From: Trissonchulus latispiculum
Lineage: Eukaryota > Nematoda > Enoplea > Enoplida > Ironidae
Direction of reading: 5' to 3'
NCBI GenBank assembly: GCA_030248195.1
Contig: JASAND010015513.1
Location: forward strand, 1 to 64,000
Length of the DNA stretch: 64,000 bases
The position numbers and the translations under genes are program-made. This document shows, in pieces, positions 11,334 to 22,287 of the stretch (the first letter of the stretch is position 1; each line of letters begins with the position of its first letter). The notes below the pieces were generated by a model. That model was not told where the DNA came from, searched no databases, and saw only the letters and a program-made list of their open reading frames with translations.

Positions 11334-11745
11334 TTAAGCTTTGCAAAAACGGCACGAAGTGAACAGCAGTCTGTATGTTGAGCTATTTAGTACGTCTGCT
11401 TACTGAAAGCGAGAAATACAAGTAGAAAGTTCAAAAAAAAGAAAAAGACTTATGATTACTTTTCTGGATATAACTTAATAGAACAAGTTTAGTCAAACGC
11501 CCATTTTAACAGAGATTAATAATCCTGAAGAAGGGAACCCAGCGAAAACCAGCGATTTTTTTAAATCACCAACACGAAACCTATTTTTTCCAACAGTTTT
11601 CAATAAAATTCCTTGAATTTTAGTGACTACATCACCAAGAGATACCCGCAACTACCCGCGCGGGTAGCCTGTGGGTAGCAAAATTTCTATTACCCGCGGG
11701 TACCCGCGGGTACCCGTGGGTACCCGCTACCCACTTCCAACTGTG

Positions 11746-12697
11746 TTTTCTGCCAATTGTATCGAGTATTGTCAATTCAGTTTCATTGTTGCATTAGATC
11801 AAAACTATTTTGACTTAAGCGTTTTGACCGCTTACTGTGATCAATGATCATACGTAATGCACAAATGCATGAAACGTTTCAGTCAATCTGTAATATGGGT
11901 GTTTAGTTAAAGAGAAGAATTGGAGCAACTAATAAAAATCATGCTGAATTATTTGCAGCAAGTGAACATAGTTGTTGCTAAGCTTTGTTCGCTTTTACTA
12001 GTTTGGGATTTTAGCTGTGTTAGCTAAGTTCGGCTCCTGGACACGTAATTCCCGGTTAATCACCGAGAAAATTAAAGATTGGTTTTGGTAATATGGGATG
12101 GGGCTCCCTTGTTTTCTATTCAATTGAATTTATTCTGAATAAAGCTAGGTATGGTCGGATCTCTTTGAAATTCGATTAGGTAGCTCAATTCAAACTTATC
12201 ACGCGACCCCTGGTCTTTTTCGTTGTTTCTCCTTTCTTTCGAAAATTATTTCACTCCGTCTATTCCTACAATTAAAATGTCGGACAGCCAGTAACAACAA
12301 ATACTAACTGCAACATTTGTAGTAATTGCTTTAGAAACAGTTTTAGTCTTGAACTAGGACTACAGAAACAGACTGGCTTGACTAAAGTTCAAATCTGCCA
12401 ATTGGAGCGAGTTGCACTGCTCCGCATAGTGTTGGGTTAACTAGGAGTGCTTTTCCAGCTTAAACACTACGTGAGTGAACCGCTGATAATGCAGGATATT
12501 CCTGGGAGGGAACGAACCCTAATTGCAATGTTAGATAGTTAGATTTGTCAGTTCAGCTATATTTAGGTTAACCATGCAAGTTAGAAGTATCTTGTTATTT
12601 GGTTAGTCCTAGCTTGCAGCTTTTCTGCATGAGATATTATACAACTATTTTGCACTTTTCCTATGTAAAGACTGTGCATATAAATCAGATAATGCAC
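11746..12697. other. No gene recognised
   Basis: AT-rich, no sustained ORF or repeat boundary found. Confidence 0.4.
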
Positions 12698-12736
12698 AGT
12701 GCAGCGTGCGTATAACTGAGTTATACGCACGCTGCA
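12698..12736. repeat. 39-bp perfect palindrome
   Basis: GTGCAGCGTGCGTATAACT followed by one G and its exact reverse complement. Related TATAAATCAG-TGCACGC sequence occurs in the MITE starting at 12976, so this may be a deletion product of that family. Confidence 0.8.
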
Positions 12737-12975
12737 CGGTGGAAAGTCCGTCCCTAATCTAAATTGCTGTAGCATACAGATGCCTGCATGCTACAGCAGT
12801 GTGTACAGCAGAGCCCCAACCTAGACAGCTCTGCTGCACACCAAAATGCAGGCCTCCCAGCCATGGCGAGCAATAATGTTGCTGCCACTTCACGTTGAAA
12901 TTTGTCTAAACTTAGCTGTCAGCTGCAACATAAATGAGTAAGGTTTGATCAATTAATGAGAGGTTGAATCGTTGT

Positions 12976-13158
12976 ATAAGTACTTTACAACACACCTTAG
13001 CGTTGTTCACTAATTTCTACTGCGTACGTCGTATGGGAAGCCCTCGTGCGTGGCACTCGTGCGCTTCGCGCACTCGTGCCCCACACTCGGAGCTTCCCAC
13101 ACGGCGTGCGTATAAATCAGTGAATGCACGCTAAGGTGTGCTATAAAGTATACTTAAA
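12976..13158. mobile_element. Small foldback MITE
   Basis: Left arm with CACACCTTAGCG and ATGGGAAGC pairs with the inverted right arm (GCTTCCCACACGG through CGCTAAGGTGTG). The loop is CG-rich with GTGCGCTTCGCGCAC. Outer bases TAAGTACTTTA and TAAAGTATACTTA continue the symmetry, so a TA target is possible. Non-coding. Confidence 0.65.
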
Positions 13159-14235
13159 GCTGGTGACTCCAGCATATCAACGACGTTATCCGGAAATACA
13201 GAAAACATGCAGTATTTATTATTTTCAATAACCATGCAAAATAGGCTAGTTGCAGCATCAAACAACTAACAGTTACTGCGGATTTATTGCTATATTACGC
13301 AAATACATAAACGTCATGTAACAGCAATTAACACCTATTTTCACTCTGCGGAACACGATAGAAACAACTTAATGTAACATTATGACGGCATTATTGTGGC
13401 AATTGTCTACAAAATCGTAAAAGGGAATGGCAAGTACAACGATTAGCCATCAATTGTGAAAGGGAGTTATATTTTGATTATTTTTCGATATTCTCCAACT
13501 TTAGCTTAAAGTTGGAAGTTTCAAAGATGTTGAGAATTTCAGTTAGATTTTCCATTCTGAGATTTTCTGGAGCATGGAAAAAAACAATAAATTCACATTT
13601 TCAATAGGTCGCTACATTGAAGTGAAATTTCTCAACAATCGTCACACTTCGCAGTACGAAGGTTATGAAGAAAATCGTTAAAATATGCCGACTGAGCAGT
13701 GAAACATACAAAAAATAACGCCATCAATGAAAGCAAACAAATGGCCACAAAAAGCCCCTCCACCTCCGTTTAACTCTTGAATCTAAGTTGGCCCAGTAGA
13801 AATACCATGACCAATTCAAACAACTGTATTTACCATAATGCAAAACGGAAAGTAGATTCAATTTGGTTGAGTTATGCTTATGCTTAACATATTTATTACC
13901 ATACATTAAAAAGGACACTGACTCTTGAGGGGTTCTGTACCAATTTTTAACCTAACTTTACTTGCCCTTGTACCTGCTCCAAATTGGGGGGCTGGGAATT
14001 CACCAAAAAGTAAAAACGTTTCACCGATTTTCACCACAATTACAAGTCCAAAATTTAATGCTTAGAGACATTTTAAACGACTGTAAACTGGTTTAGGAAT
14101 TTTGCGGAAAATTTTTCGAAATTCGACAATATTTTTGAAAATTTTAGCTAAAATTTGTATTATATATTATTTGCCATATTTTATATCAAATTGAGGCTCT
14201 CGATGTCCTCAACAGTTTATCTAGAAACAATATCT
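13159..14235. other. No gene; partly repeat-related
   Basis: No coding signature. From about 14172 the sequence shares a roughly 45-bp stretch (TATATCAAATTGAGGCTCTC) with the TTAA element at 29478-30700, so at least the right part is transposon-derived. Confidence 0.45.
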
Positions 14236-14431
14236 GGAATATCTGGAAAATTAAAGTACTTCAAAAATGCAGTAAAATAGTTTCCGAAAACGAAAGTTAG
14301 TTTCGTTGTATTCATTAGAAGGAGCAAATGTTAAGCTGCATTTTGATACATGAATAAAATGGCTTTTTTACTCCAAGAAATGGTTGAGTAATAATGCTTC
14401 AAAGTTGATGCCTCCAAAGGGAATCGCCACC
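14236..14431 (-). mobile_element. End of a TTAA-type element, family C
   Basis: TTAA at 14432-14435 preceded by the inverted terminus GGTGGCGATTCC. About 195 bp here match 61017-61205 in opposite orientation at roughly 85 percent by eye, giving two independent copies of the same end. The other terminus was not found. Confidence 0.6.
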
Positions 14432-14435
14432 TTAA

Positions 14436-14879
14436 GCGAACATGTTCTGTAAAGTGAGCATGTTCTCTTAAGCGCGAGAATACGGTACTTAAAAGTTGAA
14501 ATATATAACAGTCGGAATGGCGTTAATCAAATCGTTTATTAGCCGGTTCTTTGACGTGTCTTGGGATGTCATTGTAATTTATGCAGTGATGTATAGAGCG
14601 AGTGAGAGTACACCCGTTTTGACCAGGTAGTAATTTGCGGAGGGGGTCACTAGGGCCTGATCTACGGGTGGGGGTCAGCTGTTAGCTAACAGAGCATAGT
14701 TGTTTGTTGCTCTGATAACAATGTTGCTGCCTAATGATATAGTTTTATCATTATGTATTCTTAATAGTAGGTGTATAAAGTATAGGTTACATGAAATGCT
14801 ATTCTTGGCATAATAGTTGCATCTTCCCATGGTCAGGTCAAAATACAAAAATCACCGTATTTAGAGACAAGCAGTAGAA
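14436..14879. other. No gene recognised
   Basis: AT-rich; holds no supported feature. Confidence 0.4.
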
Positions 14880-15476
14880 AATTTGGATCTTTTCAGGATA
14901 ACCCACCCCAAGCCCAGATTCCGCAAAACTTGATCAAATGAGCTGAAATTTGGTATAGGTATGTTTTCGACCACGCCGAGTTCAAATATAGCAAAATTTT
15001 CGATTTCGCGAAATTTGAATTTTTCGATTCGTAAGGGAGGACCAAGGGGAACCGAAAATTTTTTGTCTTCGATTTTGCTGAAAAGTTGTATTCAGAGGTT
15101 TTCGAGGTCGCAGAACATGAATCTGAAGGTGGTTTTTCGATTCAGCTTTTCGTTAGCTCAGTATAAGCTAAAGTTCAAAGCTTAAGATGTAAGCTTTTAC
15201 TGAGCTAACGAAAAGCTGAATCGAAAAACCAACTTCAGATTCATGTTCTGCGACCTCGAAAACCTCTGAATACAACTTTCAGCAAAATCGAAAACAAAAA
15301 TCTTTCGGTTTCCCTTGGTCCCCCCTTAAAAATCGAAAAAAATCGAATTTCGCGAAATCGAAAAATTATGCGATATTTGAACTCAGCGTAGTCGATAACA
15401 TACCCATACCAAATTTTAGCTCATTTGATTAAGTTTTAAGGAGTTTGAGTGGTGGGGGGGTAATCGAGATAAGACC
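14880..15476. mobile_element. Foldback element FB1
   Basis: Two arms of about 290 bp in inverted orientation meet near 15190. Shared landmarks are GGACCAAGG, TTCAGAGGTTTTCGAGGTCG and TTTCGTTAGCTCAGTA. The tip carries a short core, TAAGCTAAAGTTC then AAGCTTAAGATGTAAGC, which recurs in all other copies. Single-stranded, it would form a very long hairpin. Non-coding. Confidence 0.83.
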
Positions 15477-15477
15477 C

Positions 15478-15752
15478 CAAAATGTTAGCCAGGAAACTGG
15501 CCCCGTAAGGTTGGTCAAAAACAACTCAACCAAGTTGCCGGAAAGAGTGTCCTGGTTGACGTCACATCGTATGACGGACGTCTCCTCCTTTTTAAAAACA
15601 TGCTCCGTCGGCCTCGGCGTTGTTATATCTGGTGTCTAGTCCGAGGAGCAGCACACAGCACGAGTCTTCAATGCAAAAACAACGGCATGATAGCCTTTGC
15701 ACCAAAGTGAGACGACCTCCATGTGTGCTGTTCAATGATATAGCCTAATACG
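15478..15752. repeat. Dispersed repeat, copy 2, between FB1 and FB2
   Basis: Nearly identical to 5587-5865. It sits exactly at the junction of two foldback elements, and the left arm of FB2 starts directly after its end, which suggests that it displaced or joined them. Confidence 0.8.
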
Positions 15753-16248
15753 CAAAATTTTTTGATTTCGCGAAATTCGATTTTTTTCGATTTCTAAGGG
15801 GGGACCAAGGGAAACCGAAAATTTTTTGTTTTCGATTTTGCTGAAAGTTGTATTCAGAGGTGTTTGAGGTCGCAGAACATGAATCTGAAGTTGGTTTTTC
15901 GATTCAACTTTTCGTTAGCTCAGTAAAAGCTTACATCTTAAGCTTTGAACTTTAGCTTATACTGAGCTAACGAAAAGCTGAATCAAAAAACCAACTTCAG
16001 ATTCATGTTCTGCGACCTCGAAAACCTCTGAATACAACTTTCAGCAAAATCAAAAACAAAAAATTTTTCGGTTTCCCTTGGTCCCCCCTTAGAAATCGAA
16101 AAAATCGAATTTCGCGAAATCAAAAAATTTTGCCATATTTAAACTCAGCGTGGTCGAAAACATACCTACACAAAATTTCAGCTCATTTGATCAAGTTTTG
16201 CGGAATCTGGGCCTGGGGTGGGTTATCCTGAAAAGATCCGAAAATTTG
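15753..16248. mobile_element. Foldback element FB2, left arm truncated
   Basis: Same family as FB1; the tip core near 15930 lies in the opposite orientation. The right end (CTGAAAAGATCC) is the inverted match of the FB1 left end (GGATCTTTTCAG at 14888). The left arm lacks its outer 100 bp or so. Confidence 0.78.
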
Positions 16249-16557
16249 ATCAAGTGTTTTAGTATTAGGGTGTGTAGGTCATTTAACTAAAAGTATGTCC
16301 TATTTGCTGCGAGAAACTGCTTGGAACTTTTTCCTTGCCTTAAATATCACATTATAATGTAAATTTTGTTAGCGCTGACATTTGTTTTTGTTTTCTTGTA
16401 AATTACTGTGAACTACATACTCTTTCTGCAATTTTGCTTAAGGTCCCATAAATTTTCCTCCCTTTCGGATATTTGGAAAAAAGAAAGTAGTATACCAGCA
16501 CTGTGGTTAAGAGCTCAAACATCAGTAATTGTTATCTTCTCGTTATTCAGAATCTTA
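16249..16557. other. 3' flank of receptor 1
   Basis: Non-coding sequence directly downstream of the receptor on its own strand; likely holds its 3' UTR. I see no clear AATAAA close to the stop codon. Confidence 0.35.
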
Positions 16558-17523
16558 TTATTTTCGGGAACAGCTGGTCGAAACTGTGTTCTTAGTTGCA
16601 ACAACCAATGTACTCTGTTTTGGAAATAGCTTTTCTTTTATATCCGTGCTAAACCGTGCATATATAAATGGGTTTATCCCTGTGTTCAGCAATGTAGCTG
16701 CTCCTGAAACGCACTCACAAGCAAACTGAGACAAAAACTCAAATTTAACGAGTAGTTCTGTTATCCAGTGAGAAACCAAAAATATCAAGAATACGGAAGT
16801 TACCATACTAAATTGCATGGCCAAAGATTTTTCCTTATTTCGTCGCTGATCCAAGGCTGAAGTTATCTGATTTTGTGAGTTTGCCTTTTTGACCTTGATG
16901 AAAATAACAGCATAGAAAGCTGTAACCAAGACTACTACTAGGCTTGAAATGCACTTCTGATAAGCTTCAAATCTTTGTCCTCTCAAACTTTTCCCAAAGT
17001 GCCATGAAGGTGCTAAACCGTACTGACTATAATAGTAACTGTCACAAAACCACGCTACAGTCATACTTACGAAAGAATTTACAAGTGATATGGCGATAAT
17101 TATGTTGCAAGTTTTTGTAGTAAAGTAAACATCATACTTATTAAGAGAAATTACTGATACAAGTCGATTGATACAGATCCCGAAAATATGCATAAACGAA
17201 TTCCAAATCAATACGGCGTTTATGAATCCAGTAATTTTTGATATCACAAGTGGCTTGTCACGCATGATGGCGTCGACACTGCCAATAATCAATTGAAATA
17301 ATAGCAGAGCACAGTCAAACACGGCCAATGTTCGAGCTTGGATATAAAATGGATTTTTGAATGTGGTTTTGCGATGTCGCCAAAGTACCCGAAAGACCGC
17401 TAAATATAGCACTAAGCTGACCAAGGACCAAACATCAACAATAATCAAGTAGGTTAAACGAATCGTAAAGGTATCCTGTTCGGAGATTTCAGACATATTT
17501 TTGTTTTGACGGTATTCGGACAT
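16558..17523 (-). CDS. Srx/Srsx-like seven-transmembrane receptor 1
   Basis: Single-exon 321-residue rhodopsin-class receptor, presumably a plasma-membrane chemo- or peptide receptor signalling through G proteins. Hydrophobic segments lie at about 23-47, 62-85, 93-117, 139-160, 190-212, 233-258 and 268-290. TM3 ends in INRLVSV, where the DRY-type motif keeps only the arginine (residue 120). TM7 carries NPFIY (284-288), the NPxxY switch. The usual TM3-top cysteine is missing; C160 sits at the end of TM4 and C190 at the start of TM5, so the canonical disulfide may be absent. The basic third loop (about 210-233) and short tail fit the class. Start choice: the first ATG, with an alternative at residue 10. 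Two paralogues lie on the same strand at 22288 and 59558; this one is the most diverged. Family assignment within the Sr superfamily is uncertain; GPCR identity is firm. Confidence 0.88.
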   Translation of the reverse strand: MSEYRQNKNMSEISEQDTFTIRLTYLIIVDVWSLVSLVLYLAVFRVLWRHRKTTFKNPFYIQARTLAVFDCALLLFQLIIGSVDAIMRDKPLVISKITGFINAVLIWNSFMHIFGICINRLVSVISLNKYDVYFTTKTCNIIIAISLVNSFVSMTVAWFCDSYYYSQYGLAPSWHFGKSLRGQRFEAYQKCISSLVVVLVTAFYAVIFIKVKKANSQNQITSALDQRRNKEKSLAMQFSMVTSVFLIFLVSHWITELLVKFEFLSQFACECVSGAATLLNTGINPFIYARFSTDIKEKLFPKQSTLVVATKNTVSTSCSRK

Positions 17524-17591
17524 GATAAATGTTTAAATGCTTTTCATGTAGGCTGATGAGAAAGCTAAACTTTTCAAGAAGACGATTTGGC

Positions 17592-17603
17592 GCATATATA
17601 CTC
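17592..17603 (-). promoter_or_regulatory. TATA-like box upstream of receptor 1
   Basis: On the minus strand the sequence GAGTATATATGCG lies about 70 bp before the start codon, a normal position for a TATA box with a short leader. Receptors 2 and 3 do not share it. Confidence 0.4.
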
Positions 17604-17609
17604 AATAAA

Positions 17610-18108
17610 GAGACAACAAGTAGTGCCCAAAAAGGGCAATATTTCTCTACAGAGAGCTGTCTGAATAAAGTTTTCTAACATCAATCTATAAGAAACATAA
17701 TTTATTCAGCTCAGCGAAATAAAGCTTTGCCTTATTCTAACTTTAGTTAAATAGGTTGGTTTCATTAGGAGTACAAATTAGATAATTAATGAAAGTGTGC
17801 TCGCTTCGCATACTGAAGAATCATCATTAAATTAAATATAGTGTGAACATTTATTTTGCGTAAGCATGCAGAGCCTCACTAAGGTAACGAACGACTCAAT
17901 TGTGGCAATTCGTCGGCTGAGTGTGAAAAAGTTTAATCTCGGACGTACCCTTTTTATTGCACCAGCGGTGAGGTCTAGGCCCAGCGCACATTTTGTGATA
18001 TATCCCACCATTCTAAGGCTTCTATAGCGCTCTGAACGCCATAAAGTTGTAACTACGTGTAATTCCAGTAGGTCCTATCTCTATAAAAGACAGTGATATT
18101 TTAATTCC
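17610..18108. other. No gene recognised
   Basis: Intergenic AT-rich DNA; nothing supportable. Confidence 0.4.
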
Positions 18109-18115
18109 ATGTTAC

Positions 18116-18420
18116 CAAGAGGACATAGTAACTAAGAGTGTGACAAGCGTCACGTTCTTAGTTATCAAGCTAAAAACATCATCTGCACAATAACGGCTTA
18201 CCCCCCCCCCACAACTGAGTATGTGCAATTCAAATATTTTTTGCCCGCTATGCCTACGTTCTAAAGCTCAAAAACACAACTAGTCAGTTGGTTCAATGTG
18301 CGTCTGTAGCAAGCTTCAGAACGTAGGCACAGCGGGCAAAAATATTTGTAGTGCACATACTCAGTTGTTGGTAACTAAGAGCGTGACGCTTGTCACGCTC
18401 TTAGTTATTATGTACTCTTG
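18116..18420. mobile_element. MITE with subterminal palindromes, 7-bp TSD
   Basis: ATGTTAC is duplicated exactly outside the ends (18109-18115 and 18421-18427). The TIR begins CAAGAGGACATAGTAACTAA and its right counterpart CAAGAGTACATAATAACTAA. Each end contains its own palindrome around GTGACAAGCGTCAC, and inner arms (ACAACTGAGTATGTGCA, 18211) pair with 18373. 305 bp, non-coding. Confidence 0.82.
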
Positions 18421-18427
18421 ATGTTAC

Positions 18428-19507
18428 TCTGCGATTGAATATATCTTAAGACGTGCAATTTAACTACTTATCCTATGTATGTGGCAATTTGCCAATACAA
18501 TTTAGCGGAAAATGGTCTAACTCCATAACTTACATGTAAATTTGCAGTTAATTGAAAAACTCTCAAACGACATCTACAGCTCGAAGGATGTGGTTTCAAC
18601 GGAAATTTTAGAATGGTCTTCTTTTGAATAGGACAGTCTTATGGTCATACTGGAAACATCCTATGGCGTTAATAATATAGAGAAGCATTTTTCTCATTTT
18701 TCTCCATATTTTAAAGTAACAGACAAGACTTTTTCGTACTCATACAAGACTTCATACTCCTGCAAAACTAATTTGCATATTGCGCATGCAAAAATGGTGC
18801 ATAACTAGGCCTGTATTAAACATTAGGCCTTTTTCTAAGGCAACACAGCTACTACACGTAAAACATACAACATACCCCTATTCGGTATTCCGGTTCCAGC
18901 CGGAATAAAAAGTGCTAGACAGAAATTTAGGACTACACATATATTGTACAAGAAAACTTGCACCTGATGTAATCATGTTTCGTCCTGAATCAAAGTTATT
19001 TCAATCAAGGAATTCTATAGACTGAGCGTTTTGTTCTTTTAAACCCTCTAGCTAGATCAGCAATAATAAACTCTGACTAAAACTATTTCTATTTCGAATT
19101 CAATCCATAGAAAGGAAGGCAGCGACAATGCTGAAATAAAATCTTATGCGTTAAGCTTTTTTCTGATGGGAAAGCTGAGTCAGTCAAGCAATCCAAATGC
19201 CTGTTTTCGTCTAATATGTATTTCTTCAACATTTCTGCAGCAACTTTTTCACTTTTCAACTGACTCAGCCAAACAAACTACATTTCTGCAGTTCTTATGC
19301 AGGGAAAGGCTGTGGCAACATCAGCGTAAATGCTTTGACACATGCAATATGCATCTATGCACACATATGCATTTTTATTCCTGCTGGAGCAGGAATGAAT
19401 AAAATGAAGTTTGGCTATGTTTAGCATGTGTTTTCTCTATTTTACCACGACGAGGCCCTATCTTCAACATAGGGCTAGTATAGGGAGCTTTTTTGAAAAG
19501 TTCGTTT
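18428..19507. other. No gene recognised
   Basis: AT-rich intergenic DNA. A small hairpin ATTCCTGCTGGAGCAGGAAT at about 19377 precedes GAATAAAATG; its role is unknown. Confidence 0.4.
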
Positions 19508-19700
19508 ATGCAAATTAGGCTAGCAGCTATTTAAACGACGGAATCTGCAGTCTTCCCGCAGTTATCAACTGTCAGCAATCTACACGGTTGCGTATATTTG
19601 GGCGCATCAGTGCAGCTTGAGAGCTCACTTTGGCGTGTTAGGGATAGAAAAGTTATAGCAGTTAAACTCAAATTAACTGAAATAAAGGTATGTTATTTAC
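19508..19700 (+). promoter_or_regulatory. Core promoter and possible first exon
   Basis: Octamer ATGCAAAT (19508), then TATTTAA (19528), then CGCAGTT about 30 bp on, the expected TATA-to-initiator spacing. A good 5' splice site, AAAG then GTATGTTA, follows at about 19688. The arrangement is paralleled at 63869-64000. No coding exon was recognised downstream, so the transcript could be non-coding or its exons unrecognised. Confidence 0.38.
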
Positions 19701-20630
19701 AGAAATAAGAATACCCATACATTTGTATACAAACTTTACACGCAAATATTTCTTGTCATATCATGTTGAGAAAAAAACAGGAAGTTGACGAAGTTTTCAC
19801 TATACCAGGGTGACACTTTACTTAAAATGGACAATTAATTTGTTCTTGTCTGCCATTTATGCCTAAGTAGCTGAGCTACTTACCCAATAGTGAAGTACAA
19901 GTACATGAACAGTTAAGTAGGTGCTGTTTAACTATCCGGAAAAAGTAACCATTTGTCTCACTCGCTGTTTGTGATTACATAAAAGAGAAACTGAAAACTA
20001 TATTATATTGCAAACTAATTTTAAGATATTCTACTTAAATTCGTACAGGTCTACGAAGGAATATTGCCCCTTTTGGGGCCAACTTGTTGAAATGGTAACG
20101 GAAAAGTGGCAAATTAAAATTAGTGCGTTTGCATAAAGTTATACTACAGCATGCTTATAACAGAGTTCATGCAGACGTCTGGATCTCGTTATCCGCTTTC
20201 TCCCTTCTTTTCTTACAGTAAGTTGCAGTAAATTTAGAAGATTAGGTCATAATAATGACGAGTAAGATTAATTTTGGGTTCATTTTGGACATTGTGTGCA
20301 TTGAACTCGGTATGTGTTTGGATCTTCCTGGATCCCAAAGCTAACAAACAACAGAATCGAAAAGCAGATTTCAGATAAATGTTATGCGCACACAAAACAA
20401 CCATACAAAATCAGAGACAAAAAGGTTTGTAACGGGTCTCCCTCCACTAGCGGATCCAGGATTTTGTTATGGGGGAACCATCAGCAAAAAATCGTTCACC
20501 GGCAGAATGCTAGGCAACTACGAATGCTGAGAATATTCACGTTTTTATTTCTTTAGCTTTTAAGGTTTTGCTTCAAATATATAGTTTGCCATTTCACGCT
20601 TTTCAGTATAAGCCAGTGTGGAGAATGATA
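19701..20630. other. No gene recognised
   Basis: No sustained ORF with family resemblance. If the promoter at 19.5 kb is real, this would be intron. Confidence 0.35.
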
Positions 20631-20642
20631 CCAGCGCCTTAA

Positions 20643-21566
20643 GGTGCTGGTTTACTTTCGGGCATTTTTCATTATCACGGCTTTAATTCTTTACGTAAAT
20701 AGCTTAAAATTACGAAATAACCTATTTCCGTGCTTTTTATTGGGACCAGTCCCGCATTTTTAGGTCGAAAGATAAGAAAGTTTTAGTTTTTGGCCTTTAG
20801 GCTACCAGAAGATAAACCAGACACTGGGTTTGTTGTTATGGCTGGAAAGAGGACACAAAAATGAACATTTTGGGTTTACAACCTTTGAGCTAGCTCCAGG
20901 GTCAAAAAAAGGCCAATTTCGAGGAAATCAGTTTTTTCAAAATTACTGCCGAATCTTACAGACAATTTTGGTCCATTTGTACTCAATCGACACACAGTGT
21001 ACATTTGTTCAATGGCTATTAGCTGAAGTTTGTTGCTTTAAGCTAGAGATTTGGCCAAAAAATATTTTGGCAATACTGCAGTTATTTTGTTTTAAACATC
21101 GATTTCTCAAAAATTACTCCACGTGATTCCGGCCATTTTTAGCAGAGTGGAAATTCGTACTTCTGCAGAAGGACATTTTCTTGGTTTGAGCTGAAACGTT
21201 TCGAGTAGCGAGAAATCTCTATGCAAAGTTGCGAAATCTCGTGTTGCCGTGCATTTGGCCGCTAAGACCGGCTGATCCAAATCAAAAAACCTCTCGCGTC
21301 CGTTATGTCCTTCATATCATGGCAAGAAAGGAGCCCTTGGCCAATTCTACAGTTGTCAGAAATCGATGTTCTAAAGTTTTAGTCTATACTTAACCCTTAT
21401 GTGAGAAAAGCTTTGGTAATTTTGCTAGTCTCGTAAGCTCAGAAGAATGTCCTAATTATAAGCTTTAAAACGATGTCTAAAGCTCCTTTCAACTCTCAAA
21501 GTTGCAAAAGTTATGGTGTTTTTAAGAAATCGCAACAAAAGCACTGTACAAAAGGATACCACAACC
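20643..21566. mobile_element. TTAA-flanked non-autonomous element A2
   Basis: TTAA at 20639-20642 and 21567-21570; termini GGTGCTGG and inverted GGTTGTGG. The interior matches element A1 (10329-11333) in reverse, including GGCTGGAAAGAGGACAC. Directly left is the inverted end ATACCAGCGCC, so a second copy once abutted it at the same TTAA. No transposase. Confidence 0.72.
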
Positions 21567-21733
21567 TTAAGGGCTACCTGCCAGAAGCTCTTAACCCCTA
21601 AAGATGAACGTCAGAAAAGAACAAGCACGAAGAACACACAGATCAGGTACAGTTTTGGTTGGCCTTTTGAAATTCACAAAAACCGAATTTATTCTGGAAC
21701 ACTTCAGATCAGAGACAAACAACAGATAGACAG

Positions 21734-21786
21734 TAACATAACATAACATAACAAAACATAACATAACATAACATAACATAACATAA
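21734..21786. repeat. (ATAAC)n microsatellite
   Basis: About ten tandem ATAAC units with one interruption. Confidence 0.92.
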
Positions 21787-22287
21787 AGTAACTGATATTT
21801 TCACTAAATGTTTAATTTAAATACAAAAGATTATTTAACTGTCAGTATGAGTAAGTACATTCTCCTCCAGTATAAAATGGTGTAATTGAGTATTTACAGC
21901 TAAATGTGCAACACATCCTGCAGGGCGAATAATTCTACAGATGCATGACACTCTCACTTGACCACAACGAACAAATTGATCTCCCTCTCACACCGCCCTT
22001 ACATTTGTAAGAATTCTGACGGGGATCGGTCGCTCGCATAGTATAATTAAACGTTGAAACTAACAGGTGCCCAATTTGGGAAGTGACGACTAAGCTTGCA
22101 TGCTTCACACATGCACGTAAATTATATTCTAAGCCATTAAGTCACCCTTATTTGGAACGTCACTCATTTAGGGACAATGTGAGGGGGGCCCTTTTGTAGG
22201 AGGGTTAGGCGATAGCGCCCAGACCATAATTGTTGCTCTCATTACACAGAATTGTTCTCATACTTTCGTCATTATGTATTTAACAGT
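21787..22287. other. 3' flank of receptor 2; no gene seen
   Basis: AT-rich; likely contains the receptor 3' UTR at its right edge. Confidence 0.35.

Larger units (their letters stand above)
8778..11745. mobile_element. Composite hAT-like element with GGGTACCCGC ends
   Basis: Left end CAGAGTTGGAAGCGGGTAC and inverted right end CACAGTTGGAAGTGGG resemble each other and the verified MITE at 63094-63301. Both ends carry dense ACCCGC and CCCGCGGG repeats (8788-8900, 11640-11730) and share AGATACCCGCAA. I could not find a target duplication, so these may be ends of two separate insertions. Two other elements are nested inside. Confidence 0.42.
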
